Shown here piece after piece: positions 29,185 to 41,213 of a stretch of DNA of 64,000 nt. The notes beneath the pieces are model-generated. The model had not been told where the DNA came from. It saw only the letters and a program-made list of their open reading frames with translations, and ran no database searches. The number at the start of each line of letters is the position of its first letter. The stretch's first letter is position 1. This DNA is from Gordius sp. MW1 (taxonomy: Eukaryota; Nematomorpha; Gordioida; Gordea; Gordiidae). Made by a program: the position numbers and the translations under genes. The stretch spans positions 434,001-498,000 of the forward strand of contig OZ038527.1 of NCBI GenBank assembly GCA_964036665.1, in the 5' to 3' direction.

Positions 29185-30551
29185 TATTGTGTTTTTAAAT
29201 AGGATGATGATGAAATTTATATATTTGTTCAGGATGGGATTTAAGATATGAAGAAAAGGAATAAATATTTGGGCGAATTGAAAGGAAAGATAGAGGGATA
29301 TATTGGGCCGTAAAAGGACAAACTATATTGGGCCGTAAAGGGATAAACCGTGTCCCCCCCCAGGGGGACTCACATTTAATTCTTTCTTTAGGTCGTTTAT
29401 ATATTTTATTTATCTCCAAGAATAAATTTATGATATCAATATTATCAATGCGATCACACGCGTATATTAAAATTACTGATGCGTGTTCATGTTGCTAAAC
29501 AATCAAATATGGGGAGAAATAAATAAGTATAAGCGCGTCGGGGGGAGGGGGGTAAAGTAACACACGTATTGAAATTAAATAGAAAGTAAAAGTATTACTA
29601 TGAACTTAAAGTTACAGGAAAAGGGGTTACTCAGTGAGTATGCCTCTGATAGGCAGATGTACTTCTCGTATAAGATATAAGATCAAAAGATCCGACAATG
29701 TTAAGAAATCTAACAATAAATGTTGTAATTAATCGAATGAAATACACTGTTTTACGAGGGGTTGGGGGAAATGGGAATCCACGTATCAAGGAATACGATA
29801 CCTTCTCTTTTTTTAAAAATTAGGACCAGGGTTAGGGATATTTATAGACAAAAACCTATCTGCTAAATTCGACAGACTTACAATATTAAACCATATTGAG
29901 GGCGTGGGTTCAGATCCCACTTCTAACACCATTATTGTGTTTTTAAATAGGATGATGATTAAATTTATATATTTATTCAGGATGGGATTTAAGATATGAA
30001 GAATAGGAACAAATATTTGGGCGAATTGAAAGGAAAGATAGAGCGATATATTGGGCCGTAAAAGGATATACTATATTGGGCCGTAAAGGGATAAACCTTG
30101 TCCCCCCCCAAAGGGGGACTCACATTTAATTCTTTCTTTAGGTCCTTTATATATTTTATTTATCTCCAAGAATAAATTTATGATATCAATATTATCAATG
30201 CGATCACACGCGTATATTAAAATTACTGATGCGTGTTCATGTTGTTAAACAATCAAATATGGGGAGAAATAAATAAGTATAAGCGCGTCGGGGGGAGGGG
30301 GGTAAAGTAACACACGTATTGAAATTAAATAGAAAGTAAAAGTATTACTATGAACTTAAAGTTACAGGAAAAGGGGTTACTCAGTGAGTATGCCTCTGAT
30401 AGGCAGATGTACTTCTCGTATAAGATATAAGATCAAAAGATCCGACAATGTTAAGAAATCTAACAATAAATGTTGTAATTAATCGAATGAAATACACTGT
30501 TTTACGAGGGGTTGGGGGAAATGGGGAATCCACGTATCAAGGGATACGATA
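29185..30551 (-). mobile_element. Miniature LTR retrotransposon (TRIM-like) with tRNA-Leu primer site
   Basis: Two nearly identical direct repeats, 29185-29800 and 29933-30551, are separated by only 132 bp. An exact 5-bp target-site duplication, ACTTG, flanks the pair (29180-29184 and 30552-30556). Read on the minus strand, the LTR starts TATCGTAT and ends ACACAATA. One base after the 5' LTR comes TGGTGTTAGAAGTGGGATC (29931 downward), the complement of a leucine tRNA 3' end including its added CCA. This is a primer binding site. Just before the 3' LTR is the polypurine tract AAAAAAAGAGAAGG (29814-29801). No gag or pol is left. The few differences between LTRs suggest fairly recent insertion. 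Confidence 0.9.
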
Positions 30552-30556
30552 ACTTG

Positions 30557-31470
30557 TTTTCTGGACTCTCTATTGTTATCCAAATATATTATCCTCTGAT
30601 TATGAATATGTTAGTAATCGCATACTCTCCACGAACCCTATATGATAACACTCTTTCTCTTTCTATTATTTGGCCTCGTTCAAATAAAAATGGAATGCTA
30701 CCTAGTAAGTTTAGATTATACTCACGACGCCAAATTATAAAGTAAACCTACATTTGATATTGCGGAGGAAATATTAGTTTAAAAAGTATGCTATAGCCTA
30801 CATAAAATGAGAATAAAGAACGACGTAGAGGAACAAAAGATAATAAATAAGATGGTAAAATAAATTTTATTTAACATGCTAACCGTACTATTGCATAAGT
30901 CTAAAGCATATAAATTCCTTATTTTTTAAGCGTACCTTCGGGCTTGGGGTTGAGTAAACTTTTTAAGTCTTGTTTAAACTTGTTAGTTTCAGTAAAAGAG
31001 GAAAGACATTTAAGCGCCTTTAAAGCCCTAAATCTTATCGATAAATTATCCTGGCTCAGCCAAAAATACTTTAAATGTTCGCGGTGTGTTAATCAAAAGC
31101 TCAAAATATAATTTATAAGCTGGCATATATATAAATTATTGTTTGGTGAAATTCGCCGAACAAAATAGTTTTATTCTACCTTTTTAATTCGCTACTTTAC
31201 AAATGGAGTTGAATGTGGATTTAATGCAAAAAAATATTACATGGTTCGGCTAATTAATTGTTAGGGACAAATACACAACTTTTCGAAAATTTAATAATAA
31301 GTCTAAAATCGCCTTCAAATTCATATTTTTATTACGATTGCGTTTATATAATTTTCGGGTTTTATATTTCACATAAACTGGCATGTATTCCTTTTGAAAA
31401 AATCATTTAAAACAACTCATTAATTAAGTTTGTAAAACGCGTGGCGCAACACACAAAGGTCTAATCAGAA
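30557..31470. other. Gene-free stretch
   Basis: AT-rich sequence with no supportable gene or element. Confidence 0.5.
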
Positions 31471-32808
31471 TTATACAGCTTGAACATTGGTGGTGTCTTC
31501 GTCCATTTCTAATGGATTCTAAATATATAAATAAAATTTATTTAAAATTAACTACTTTATTACTAGAACTTAGCATGACAACTTTGAGTATTAACGTGTA
31601 ACAAAATAATTGACACGTACATGGCCGTAGCCACCATCGGAACAGAAGGAAACAATTATGATTTAAGAATGGGCAAAATGAACTTTTTTTTTATAAATTT
31701 AAGCATAATTTTAATAACAACAGTTTTTTGGATTTAGAGTAGGTAGCAACCCCTCCCTGCCGCTCTTCCTTGGCTACGCCCATGACCTATGTTGAAAATT
31801 TTAGAAGCACCCTCCATCGAGCATTTATTTTAAAAAAGTTGAAAGTCAAATAAATAGCGTACCTCGATGGATTGCATAAATTTCTTGATCATTAGTTTGT
31901 CCACCACACTCCAGCTGTCCGTCTTAGCGCAATACGTTTTCTACATTTAAATTAATTTAACACAATTATACTTCATTTATCATAATGCAATTATATACCG
32001 TCTTTCCCGATATCCTATCCAAAAATTCCTCTTCGTGAGTTTTTGGTTTAATGGGTGGGAGCCTGGGTTTGCTTTTGGGTTTAGATAAAAGCTGATCTTC
32101 GTCTTTTTGACTGATGGAATAACGCATTATACTATCAGCACGCGCGTTGTAATTTAAACTTTCTCGTTTCGTCTTTACATCTTTCTTAGCCAACCCAAAG
32201 TCAGTGCTCTTCTTAACAATAGGCAATTTAGGTTGTTTTTCTTCTACTGCTACATCTATAGCCTTTTCGGGTAAATTTTCATTTTCTAAATCATCCAATT
32301 TATCTTCCGATCGTTTTCCCGCATGTGCTTCGATATCTGTACTAGGGGATTCACTAAGGCTCAGAGATAATTTCCTACCAAGTCCATCATTAGAATCCTT
32401 CATCATTAAACCTACCGGGGCTGGGGGTGATTTAGCTTTATATTTTTCTTTAGTAAATCTTCGCTCCTTTAAGGCTACATCTTCTTCATCTAAATGACCT
32501 TTGCTATACCCTAAAGCTTCTAGCCTTAGCTCGTCTGGTAATTTAGATATACTATCCGTCCTAGCGTGATAGAAAACGCGCTGATTAGAACTTTTACAGG
32601 GTGTTGAAGTATTTTTAATATTATTATTTTCTCGAGATTTTGCCGTTTTCTTGGAATCAGGGTTTGGAAATGGTAAAGTTCTAGGACCTTTCCAATTGCC
32701 ATTACTACTTTTCCCAGTCAATGTTGATCTTCGCTCTCTACTGTCCGTTTCGGAATTGTATATTTCAACGTCTTCTTCTCCTTGTACCTCTTGCGAAGTC
32801 ATTTTCAA
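31471..32808 (-). CDS. Disordered protein of unknown function with three RTDS-type repeats
   Basis: I do not recognise this protein. Three minus-strand exons join in frame: 32808-31999, 31940-31863 and 31518-31471, with introns of 58 and 344 nt and good GT-AG borders, giving 311 residues. Composition is polar and charged (K, E, S, D, P), with no membrane segment, so most of it is probably disordered. A short motif recurs three times: FYHARTDSI (79-87), NYNARADSI (219-227) and TYCAKTDSW (272-280). Each has the pattern aromatic-x-A-(R/K)-x-D-S, the last followed by a possible helix (VVDKLMIKKFMQSIE). A proline-rich stretch (KPKSKPRLPPIKPKTH) precedes the third. These look like short linear motifs, possibly phosphosites, but no role can be given. 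Conservation of frame through the splice sites argues for a real gene. Confidence 0.7.
31620..31784. mobile_element. Short hAT MITE, CATGGGCGTAGCC family, inside intron 2 region of the unknown gene
   Basis: Starts CATGGCCGTAGCC and ends GGCTACGCCCATG, matching the inverted ends of the elements at 35430, 41029 and 57084. The flanking 8-mers (GACACGTA and ACCTATGT) do not match, so the duplication has decayed or an end has moved. It sits in the 344-nt intron of the gene at 31471-32808 and accounts for much of that intron's length. Confidence 0.6.
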
Positions 32809-33168
32809 AACGTTTTATTATATTAGAATTTGGCTTTCCAGAACATCAATCGTTTGTATTAATCAATCGATTATGTAGTTACAATATCAGTTTTAAGAGC
32901 TCGAAGATATTTTTTTAATAAAAGAGGAACAGTTCTACATATATATAAATCTGTGCTAATTTTAAGAGAGGTCGGTTTTTAGTTTAATGTTGCCAAGTTT
33001 TATTTGGTTGACGAGGAAATGTACACTAGCATGATTTAACCAAGTTTTAAAAAGGGGGGAGGGGGGGGGCAAAACATAATTTTTTGGGGTTTTTGCCATG
33101 AAATTTTTTTTCTCGTCATTTAGGGGGGACATGCAGAAAGCATTATTCTATTACGACCTGACCAACAC

Positions 33169-34079
33169 TTGAGCCCTGCACGGGTGACCCAAAACCTGAC
33201 CCGACCCGGGGTTTGGGTTGAATCTTTTAATATGCCTTCGGGTCGGGTTCGGTTTGAAAAAGTTTTAGTGCTTTCGGGTCCGGGTCGGGTTGAAGGTTAT
33301 GAATCTAACATTGCATAAAAGACATATCTTTTAAGTTAATGCCATTACATATAATATTTTATAATTAATATCAAAATGTATGATTAATTTAAGTTATATT
33401 TTTTATATTATCTCCTTGTAATCATCTGATATTTAGATTTGCGCAATTTTGAACTTAGAAAGGCAAAATATCTTGATAGATGTTAAATTATGATAAACAT
33501 TTAATTGATATCATAAAACTTATTAACTACTCCCATTTTTATTTTTTATATATTAATGTATCAACTTGTTTTATGGCATAGCATACACACTAGAAATTAT
33601 CATGATTATTTATTAAACTAATTATTAAAATATAAAAAAACATGATTTAACTAATATGATTTAAAAAATTGGAGTTTAAAAAAATGATCAAATTTTCTCC
33701 TTTCATACCCGCACAAATATTGCCACAACCATTATTAGCCTTAAAATCAAAATTGTTTAATAATACAGACAGACTCATTTTTAATTAGCAAAAGTTTAAG
33801 AATATCTGTTTCTTTATGGTGCCTACTGAAGATAATGAATGGCTTCTTACGACAGATACTTTGGGTGAAACATAATAAAAAACTTTTCCAATATCTGCAT
33901 TTTTCCGAATGCTTTCACTTCTGACAAACATGTTTAAATATTGTGAAATCTATATATTTGAGGAAAAACATTTTGTGGCCATAACCATTAAAATCAATTT
34001 TAAATCATAACTTTTTTTTTACTTTCGGCTCTGGTTGGGTCGGATTCGGGTTGAAAAAAGGTGACTTTGCAGGGCTCTA
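33169..34079. mobile_element. Non-autonomous hAT element, CGGGT-array family, copy 2
   Basis: Ends TTGAGCCCTGCACGGG and the complement of TAGAGCCCTGC, with an exact 8-bp duplication ACCAACAC at 33161-33168 and 34080-34087. The interior resembles 212-1228 throughout, for example ATGCCATTA and CCACAACCATTATTAGCC blocks in both. It is inserted in the first copy of the duplicated unit described at 33155-44240. Confidence 0.9.
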
Positions 34080-35429
34080 ACCAACACCCTTAAATATTAC
34101 ACCAGTTTCCGCTGAAATGAAGCGAAGTGATTTCTAGATTTATTTACAATTTCTCAATAATCTTAAAAAAAAATTTAAATTTTGTCACAGGGCTTTCCAG
34201 TGTCTTACAAAGTCAACTTTTTCCAACCCAAACCCGACCCTAAGGTGAAGTAGTAGATCTGACTCTAAATCCAATTTATTAGGTTCTAATTGAATTATAT
34301 CCCAGGAAGCCACGACCTTGCTCTATATAAATTACCTTATTGTCTTATTATAATTCAATGAAATATAAATTAAATTGAATTACTAATTAAATAAACTTTA
34401 TAGACATCTCCGTATGGATTCCGATCCTAAATACCAAATATAAGGTAGCCAGGGGATGGCAGGAAGGATCCCCCCTTTATATTTAATCTTAAGATTAGAG
34501 ATTCATAATCTCATAAATTTACCCCCGCCCCCCCCCCACCCCCTAGAGGCCTGCAGGGGTGATTGACACCGGACCCGATTCGGGTTGAAAACTAAAAGAT
34601 GCTTTCGAGTCGGGTCGTCAAAGGTTATGAATTTCACAGTAATTTTTACAAAATACGCAAAAATATATTTTAAATTATATTTTTTAAAATAAGGTTCTTA
34701 AACATAATATTTTTTAGCTAATATAGAAATACGTGCCATTTATATTTTTCATTTTTTATATTTATATGAAACATTAGGCTTATGCATTTTTATGATTGTA
34801 TTCAAAAAGTGTGGGATGGGGAGCTGTTGTAGTTTTTTCATTAATTAAAAATTTTGAATTTGTGACAATTTAAGGTAAAAGGTCGATTCTTGTCTATTCC
34901 ACTTCGGCACTATTAGCAGGTAAATTATGGCCATCCCTGCCCCTCAAGTGGTCTAGAGGTCGTTTACACTGCATGTGCTGGGCTAATAAGAAGAGCGAAT
35001 TTGCGACCCACAATTGTGGAAGCAACAATACTTGCACATAATTACAATAAAAGGTTCAAATAAATTTAAAACTAGAGCTGCTAATTCATCTTAGATATGA
35101 ACAGTTCAAATTCGTAGTTAAGTTAGAAAAATTAAATTAGTTCAGGTTCATATTTTTTCAAAAGTAACTAGTTCAAGTTCGTTTTGAAAAAAAAACGAAC
35201 TAGTTCAGTTCTTAGTTCAAATTTTACAAAATGAACTAGTTCAAGTTCAGTTCATAGTTCAGTTCATTTTTTAAAAAAATATTATAGAAATTTAATCCGA
35301 TCCAAGGGGTCTTTAAAAACGTTTTACCTGATCCAAATCAGTGTTTTAAATCTAAGTATAATCCGCAATTTTAAAATTTATGAAACAAATTTTTATTGCT
35401 GATTGAGTTTAATATATAAACTTATTATT

Positions 35430-35577
35430 TGTGGGCGTAGCCTGCCCCCCCCCCCCCAAATTACTGAAAAGATTTTTTTTCAATGCAAAAACTTTGAAAA
35501 TTTTATGTTTTGCCCCCCTCTAATTGAACTATTAAACGTTTTGCCCCCCCCCAATCCAAAACCTGGCTACGCCCATG
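35430..35577. mobile_element. hAT MITE, CATGGGCGTAGCC family
   Basis: 148-bp element from TGTGGGCGTAGCC to GGCTACGCCCATG, with G/C runs inside each end. An exact 8-bp duplication TTATTATT is at 35422-35429 and 35578-35585. Confidence 0.88.
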
Positions 35578-35740
35578 TTATTATTGTATAATTTAAATTA
35601 GAAATAGTCCATTATAAAATCTAATTTAATAAACATTTTTCATATCCCAACAAGCTTTTTTATACAAAACTAAATCAGCTATATAATTGAAAAACAATTC
35701 AATTGCAAAACTTTTTTTTCATTTCAAATAATATAATATA

Positions 35741-36550
35741 CTAGATGAACCCGGCAAACGTTGTTTTGCCATTTACCCGGGTGTATTAGCAGAATATATA
35801 TCATCTTATAGATAAATTTCAATAGATTAAGAATATATCAAATATAATTGGTAAGTGTTTATTATGCAAAAATTTTTTAACAAATAGTTAAAGAGGGTCC
35901 AAGGCCCAGGCCACCCAAGAGAGAAAACCTGGCCCCATGCCCCCCCCCCAAGGGAAAAATCTTTGGCCCCCTGGCCCTTCAAGCAATTTTTTTTAATTTT
36001 TTGTAATTAAGAAACAATATCATAATTATAATTATTTGTTTCTGAATAATGTCCGAAGAACTGAGATATATCAACATTTATTGGCACTTTGTTAAGAGTA
36101 TTTTCATTTTTCTCCTTATTTAACGCGCAAAAAAATGATAAAATTAGATTTTTAATTTATTTAGCCACGCAGGATGGGACATGACCGTCCAATATTGATA
36201 ATAATTGACGTGAAAAATAAGCAAAAAAATGACTTTGCTTTAATGTTTCGAGTCGTAAAAAGTTTCCATTTTCCGCAGCACATGCCTACATTTATCATCA
36301 CACTACAAACGATAGATGCGCAGTACGTCATGAGGTTGCGTTTGATTGACATTTTATTAAACGTCAAAACGTATAAAACAAACTCGAAAACTACTGGACC
36401 GATTTGGCTCGAACAAATCTTAAAACATGCTCCGGAGTTTGGAAATAAACTGTGAAATTTTGAGCCAAATCGGTCCGGTAGTTCTCCAAAATTGGTGGCG
36501 GCATATATATATATATACATATATACATAGTTTCATTTTTATATATAAGA
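35741..36550. repeat. Interspersed repeat with CTAGATGAACCCGGC start (Helitron-like?), copy 1
   Basis: Begins CTAGATGAACCCGGCAAACG and ends TTTCATTTTTATATATAAGA. Shares both ends, and an internal block around ACTGGACCGATTTGGC and GAGCCAAATCGG, with 38499-38832. I saw no inverted ends or target-site duplication, which would fit a non-autonomous Helitron-type repeat, but the class is not proven. Confidence 0.5.
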
Positions 36551-37807
36551 TATCATTACAATTGATAATAGAAATTAGGGGGAAGTAGATAAGAATTGGA
36601 CTTGAATAAAATATTATTTTCAAAATTATCACTTAATAAAAAAGATGAACTTATAAAATAGGGTTGGCAGATGCATTCAACAAAAATTTTTATATGGCAA
36701 CTCTGCGAATTAAATACACGAGATATATACTTTATTAGAAAATAAATATTTAACGGCAAACTTAGTTATGGGAGGCAATTTTTTGGTATATGAGATGTTT
36801 ACTTTTCATTATAATAATATTTGTTTTATCTCACCCTCACAAAATATTTAATTTTGTTATAAAAATAATAAATGATAAATTAAAAAAAAAATTAATGACA
36901 AAATAATAAACCTTATGTTCTAATCACTAAAATGCTACTTTTACTGTTGTTTTTGCAACGTTCCAATATGTGCAGGTTAACAATTTTATAAATTTTAAAA
37001 CTAATATTATACACTTGTTTGTGGTTTTTAACGTTATAGTAAACAAACTATAAACTCTATGGGCTATAATTGACAGGCGCGTAGCCAGGATTTTCTCAAG
37101 GGGACGAAAAGCAGTCAAATTTTTTTAAATATCATATTTGTAATTAAAAATAAAAATTAAACAACCAAAAAGTCAGGCCCACTGGGCCCACGCGGCCAAG
37201 GGCCGGGCAGGCAACCGTCGTAAATTAAGGTTCTCAAACAGGCCTGGTCGGGCACCATAACAATGATTTCTATATAGTTACTATTTTTCTGTCACCTTAT
37301 TAAACGGTGATGGGTTAGCAAAATTTTTAGACAAATATGATAAATAATAAAAGTATTAATTCTGTGTGTAGAATAAGGAACATAATAATAAACATTTGGT
37401 TTTTTCATTTGCCCAGAGATTGTCATTTAGAGATTTCATCTGAAGTAGGATCATTACCTATGATAATTTAATATTGCCAATTCTTTCCATCGGTGTCATC
37501 CTATTTTTTGAATAAGCTTTCAATCTCTTGATTATAGAAAAACCTTATTGATTGATGTGGTGTTAAGAAGACAAAAAAGTATGGTTAAAGCTTTTTGCTG
37601 AAATATAATATATTTAATAATATTTGATTTACATATCCATTTTTTATGAATTTTTGCTAGGGGGGGGGGGCCTTGGCTACGCCACTTAAAACTAGATCAT
37701 CTATATATATAAAGTAAAGTGTATATATGTATATATGTATATATGTATGTAAGGGCTAATCTCTGAAACTACCGGCCCGATTCGCTTTTGGTGTCCGTCC
37801 GTCCGTC

Positions 37808-38270
37808 CGTTACCCTTCAAGTTATTTGCCCCAGCTTTCTGACCTGGAGGTTCGAGTTCAAGCCTAGGAGAGAACAAATTTTTTTTTAATTAAATCAATA
37901 TTTTGTTCTTGTTAATACCATTGATAATATAACTTTTTGACCGTCCGCTGGCTCCTGACTAATGAAAAAAATGACCAATGGCCAAATAAATCGAGTTTTT
38001 TTCCGTGTTTGAATTTGTATATTAGGTTAACATTGATAATTCCTATGCCCTCCCCAACAAAAACCTATGCCTCTACTGATGTGGGTTCAAATCCCGGGGA
38101 GGGCAAATTCTTAATTTTTAATTAATATATCTTTCTTGTTAATATCATTTTAATGTGACTTTTTGACCTTCCGCTGGCTACTGACCAATGAAAAAAGGCC
38201 ATTGGCCAAAGTAGTGATTCGAAATTTTACCCTTTTTTTTTCGCTTCGGAATTAGTTAACATTGATATTT
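37808..38270. repeat. Tandem block of two units with tRNA-like B boxes
   Basis: Two adjacent units of roughly 230 bp share GACCGTCCGCTGGCTCCTGA versus GACCTTCCGCTGGCTACTGA, ATGGCCAAA and GTTAACATTGATA. Each carries a B-box-like sequence, GGTTCGAGTTC near 37851 and GGTTCAAATCC near 38084, followed by an A-rich or T-rich run. This would fit a duplicated SINE or tRNA-derived piece. No full cloverleaf was found. Confidence 0.45.
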
Positions 38271-38498
38271 ACCCTATGACCGTATTTTGCATTTAATACC
38301 CCCCTATAGGCAATCTGGCCCGTTCCCATCTTTCTCGCCCATAAATTGCATAGCAAATAAACTACTTTTATACAGAGTATAGAAGAGTTCCCCCTTCCCC
38401 TCCCCCCTTCCCTTCCCCCCTTCCCTTCCCCCCCCCCTCCCCCTTCCTCGAGGGCCGAAGGCCCGAGTTTATTTATAGCAATTGAAATATATAAGAAA

Positions 38499-38832
38499 CT
38501 AGATGAACCCGGCAAACGTTGTTTTGCCATTTACCCGGGTGTATTAAATTATGTTTGAATTTCAGGGCAAATATGATGATAAAGCGGTTATTGAAGTAAA
38601 AATAAAGTTTGATGTCTATATGTTCTACTTCTATTGTTCTATTTCCGTTTACAGTGCAGCGCGTACGAATACTCGAAAACTACTGGACCGATTTGGCATG
38701 AACAAATCCTAAAACATGCTCCGGAGTGTCAGGAATAAACTATGAAATTTTGAGCCAAATCGGACCGGTAGTTTTCCAAAGGTGGCGGCATATATACGCA
38801 CACACACACATAGTTTCATTTTTATATATAAG
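38499..38832. repeat. Interspersed repeat with CTAGATGAACCCGGC start (Helitron-like?), copy 2
   Basis: Shorter copy of the repeat at 35741-36550, with the same first and last 20 bases and the same ACTGGACCGATTTGGC block, lacking about 470 bp of the interior. Confidence 0.5.
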
Positions 38833-41028
38833 ATAAATTACTATATTAAACATAATCGCTTAATTAATCACTTCCTAGCAATGGGGCGGTTTAATGTTTT
38901 TATCTGAAAAAATGTTCAACCAAGTTTTTTTCACAGCAATTTTTACAATCATATTCGGGAATTTTACAATGCATTTAGTCAAAAACTAAATTCGAAAAAT
39001 TGAATGTACATATTATGTTTCCAGGCTTTTATAAGTGTCTCAAAATCTTTTATGCCACTAAACTATAATATTTTAACGCATTTATTCTAATTATTAATCC
39101 AAAAAAGTTTCAAATTTTGGTCGAGGGGAAGGAAAAGTCCCGCTTTCCGCCCCCTTGGCTACGTGCCTGATAATTGATGATGGTAATATCAATGGACTAA
39201 AACGTTTGCTCTAAATTAGTTAAACAGGGGTTTAATTTGAGCTTTACTCTTTACCTACCCAGTGTTAAAAAGTGTCTCAATTAGACAAAATTATTTTCAT
39301 GTCAATAAATGTCTATGTGTGTTCATATTTGACACAGTGAGTTTGATCTAAATGTTATAATTCCCTAAAACTAAAAAAATTTATACTCTATACTTTAAGC
39401 TTATTTATAGTCTTTTTTTCATTTTGCACTTTCTATTTTTATTTAATAGTTGGTTCATATCTTTAGATTGTCAATGACATGTCGCACTAAATCTTTATCA
39501 AGTTTGTGTATTAAAATTTTTGTAAAATAATATAATTTGCCATTTTTGATTTTTCAATTATTTTATAATTTTACATCAAGAGAAATTTCTATAATAGTAT
39601 ACTAAATGTTTAAAAAGTCGAAACAAGTCAAGAAATCTCGTCGAGACCGAGATTTTTTTAGACCGAGATGAGATCGAGATTCTCATAATCGCTCCCAAGA
39701 CGAGACGAGATTTTGCTTTCGAGACCCAGATGAGACGAGGTCGAAACACTAAAAACAATCAAACTCGGGTTATAAAATTATTTAAATAAAAAATTTTGTG
39801 CTGAACTTGTTCATTTATATTGTAAAGTTCAAGTTCAAGTTCATAGTTCAACTTTAAAAAAACGAACTAGTTCAAGTTCATAATTTAAGTTTATAGTTTG
39901 ATTTTTGGAAAAGTAACTCGTTCAGTTCAAGTTCAGAAAAAAGTGAACTAGATCAATGAACTATTGTAGTTCAAAATGAACTAGTTCTTAACAATTTAAA
40001 ACCCATAATTTGTGGCACCAATTAGTTTCTTAAAGCTGACACGTGTCGAAAAAAATCAGACGCCGCCATCATTTAATTTTAGAATCGGGTCGGGTTTGGG
40101 TTGAATATTTTTAAACGGTTTCGCATCGAGTCGGATTCGGGTTGAAAAAAGTGATTTCGCAATTTTATTCCATTTTAACTGGAGTTTTATAAGCCCATAA
40201 TTATTTTTTAATAAAAACGAATTTATTATATAATCAGTAAAAAAACATGTTTTATAATTTTAAAGCAAATGTTTTATTATTTTTGCTTTAAATAATAAAA
40301 GCTAAAATTTCTAACCCAATGGGTATCGCAACGACATAATAAACAAAGGAAGTCTCTCCACATCAATACATTAAAAGCAACGCAAGATTTTAAAAGTATT
40401 TTAAATAATTTAATATTTGCCAGAAACATCGAATTTAGATTCTGCGAAAGGCAAACAAAAAAACTTATTTTTTATAACTCTTTTCAAATTATAGAAAAGT
40501 TAATTCCCGCAAGATTTATATGAGATTGTTGAGGTGTGCTAAATTAACAGAAACATGTGTTCGAAAATGTATAATTAGGAAATATTAGTCTTTAACAACT
40601 GTTTGTTAAGCATAAACTAAAGTTTGGTACAAATTTATTACATAAAACATACAAATTTGAACTTCACTCACAAATTTGATTAACACATGTGGGCTAAATA
40701 ACTAAAACTCAACGAAAAAAACTTTTAACTATAAAAAATATTATTTTTTTATAAATAATTTAAGTTTAAAATCTTGCTTGATTATAATAGAGAACTGACA
40801 AACACCCTTAAATACCATAAGCTTCCAGTTGAAATAAAGCGAAGTGATTTATACACCTTTTTGACAATTTCTCATTAATCTTAATATTTTTCAAAATTTA
40901 TCACAAGGCTAACCTTTCCAGTGTCTTACAATGTCTTTTCAACCCAAACCCAAAAAATTCAAACACCCCCCTCCCCCTTTCTGATTGGGTCTTGCAGGTG
41001 ACCTCTCCAGGACTTTGATATCTCTACA

Positions 41029-41213
41029 CATGGGCGTAGCCAGGTTTTGGATTAGGGGGGGGGGGCAAAACGTTTAAAAGTTGAATTAGATAGGGGCAAA
41101 ACATTAATTTTTTTAATTTTTATGGGTTTCTGCATTGAAAAATTAAAAAAAAATCAGTCATTCAGGGGCGGGGGGGGGGGCAACCGCTCCCCCTCCCCCT
41201 GGCTACGCCCATG
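41029..41213. mobile_element. hAT MITE, CATGGGCGTAGCC family
   Basis: 185-bp element from CATGGGCGTAGCCAGG to its exact inverse CTGGCTACGCCCATG, with G/C runs inside. An exact 8-bp duplication TCTCTACA is at 41021-41028 and 41214-41221. Confidence 0.92.

Larger units (their letters stand above)
37074..39169. mobile_element. hAT element with CAGGCGCGTAGCC ends, nested
   Basis: 2096-bp element from CAGGCGCGTAGCCAGG to the complement of CAGGCACGTAGCCAAG, with an exact 8-bp duplication ATAATTGA at 37066-37073 and 39170-39177. It interrupts the CTCGT-family element at a site still continuous in copy A. No intact transposase was recognised. It contains the tandem block 37808-38270 and the repeat 38499-38832. 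Confidence 0.9.
36895..39751 (+). mobile_element. hAT element, CTCGT-array family, copy D: left-truncated and split
   Basis: 36895-37065 matches the interior of copy A (26420-26580), and 39178-39751 matches its right half, ending in the CGAGA array and CGAAACACTA. Between them sits the younger element 37074-39169. The left end and its array are missing. The shared CTTATGTTCT and GATGATGGTAAT blocks fix the orientation. Confidence 0.75.
35073..39994. mobile_element. hAT-like element, GAACTAGTTC-array family, hosting nested insertions
   Basis: Starts TAGAGCTGCTAATTC. The last 200 bp and first 250 bp carry repeated AACTAGTTCAAGTTC motifs in both orientations. The 8-mer TTTAAAAC flanks it (35065-35072 and 39995-40002). 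Comparison with the unsplit copy at about 43450 shows the empty site. The right terminus seems shortened, so the inverted ends match poorly. The interior holds at least four further elements. Confidence 0.7.

Noticed and set aside
29881..29931. Sequence ending in a tRNA-Leu-like T arm and CCA, first read as a tRNA pseudogene or SINE
   Set aside because: Its position one base from an LTR, with an intact CCA, is better explained as a retrotransposon primer binding site.
36161..36520. Overlapping open frames on both strands inside the Helitron-like repeat
   Set aside because: No recognisable Rep/helicase or other domain; part of a repeat whose second copy does not keep the frame.
35741..38832. 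Firm classification of the CTAGATGAACCCGGC repeats as Helitrons
   Set aside because: Neither a TC start, a CTRR end with hairpin, nor an A-T insertion site could be shown by eye, so only a tentative label was given.
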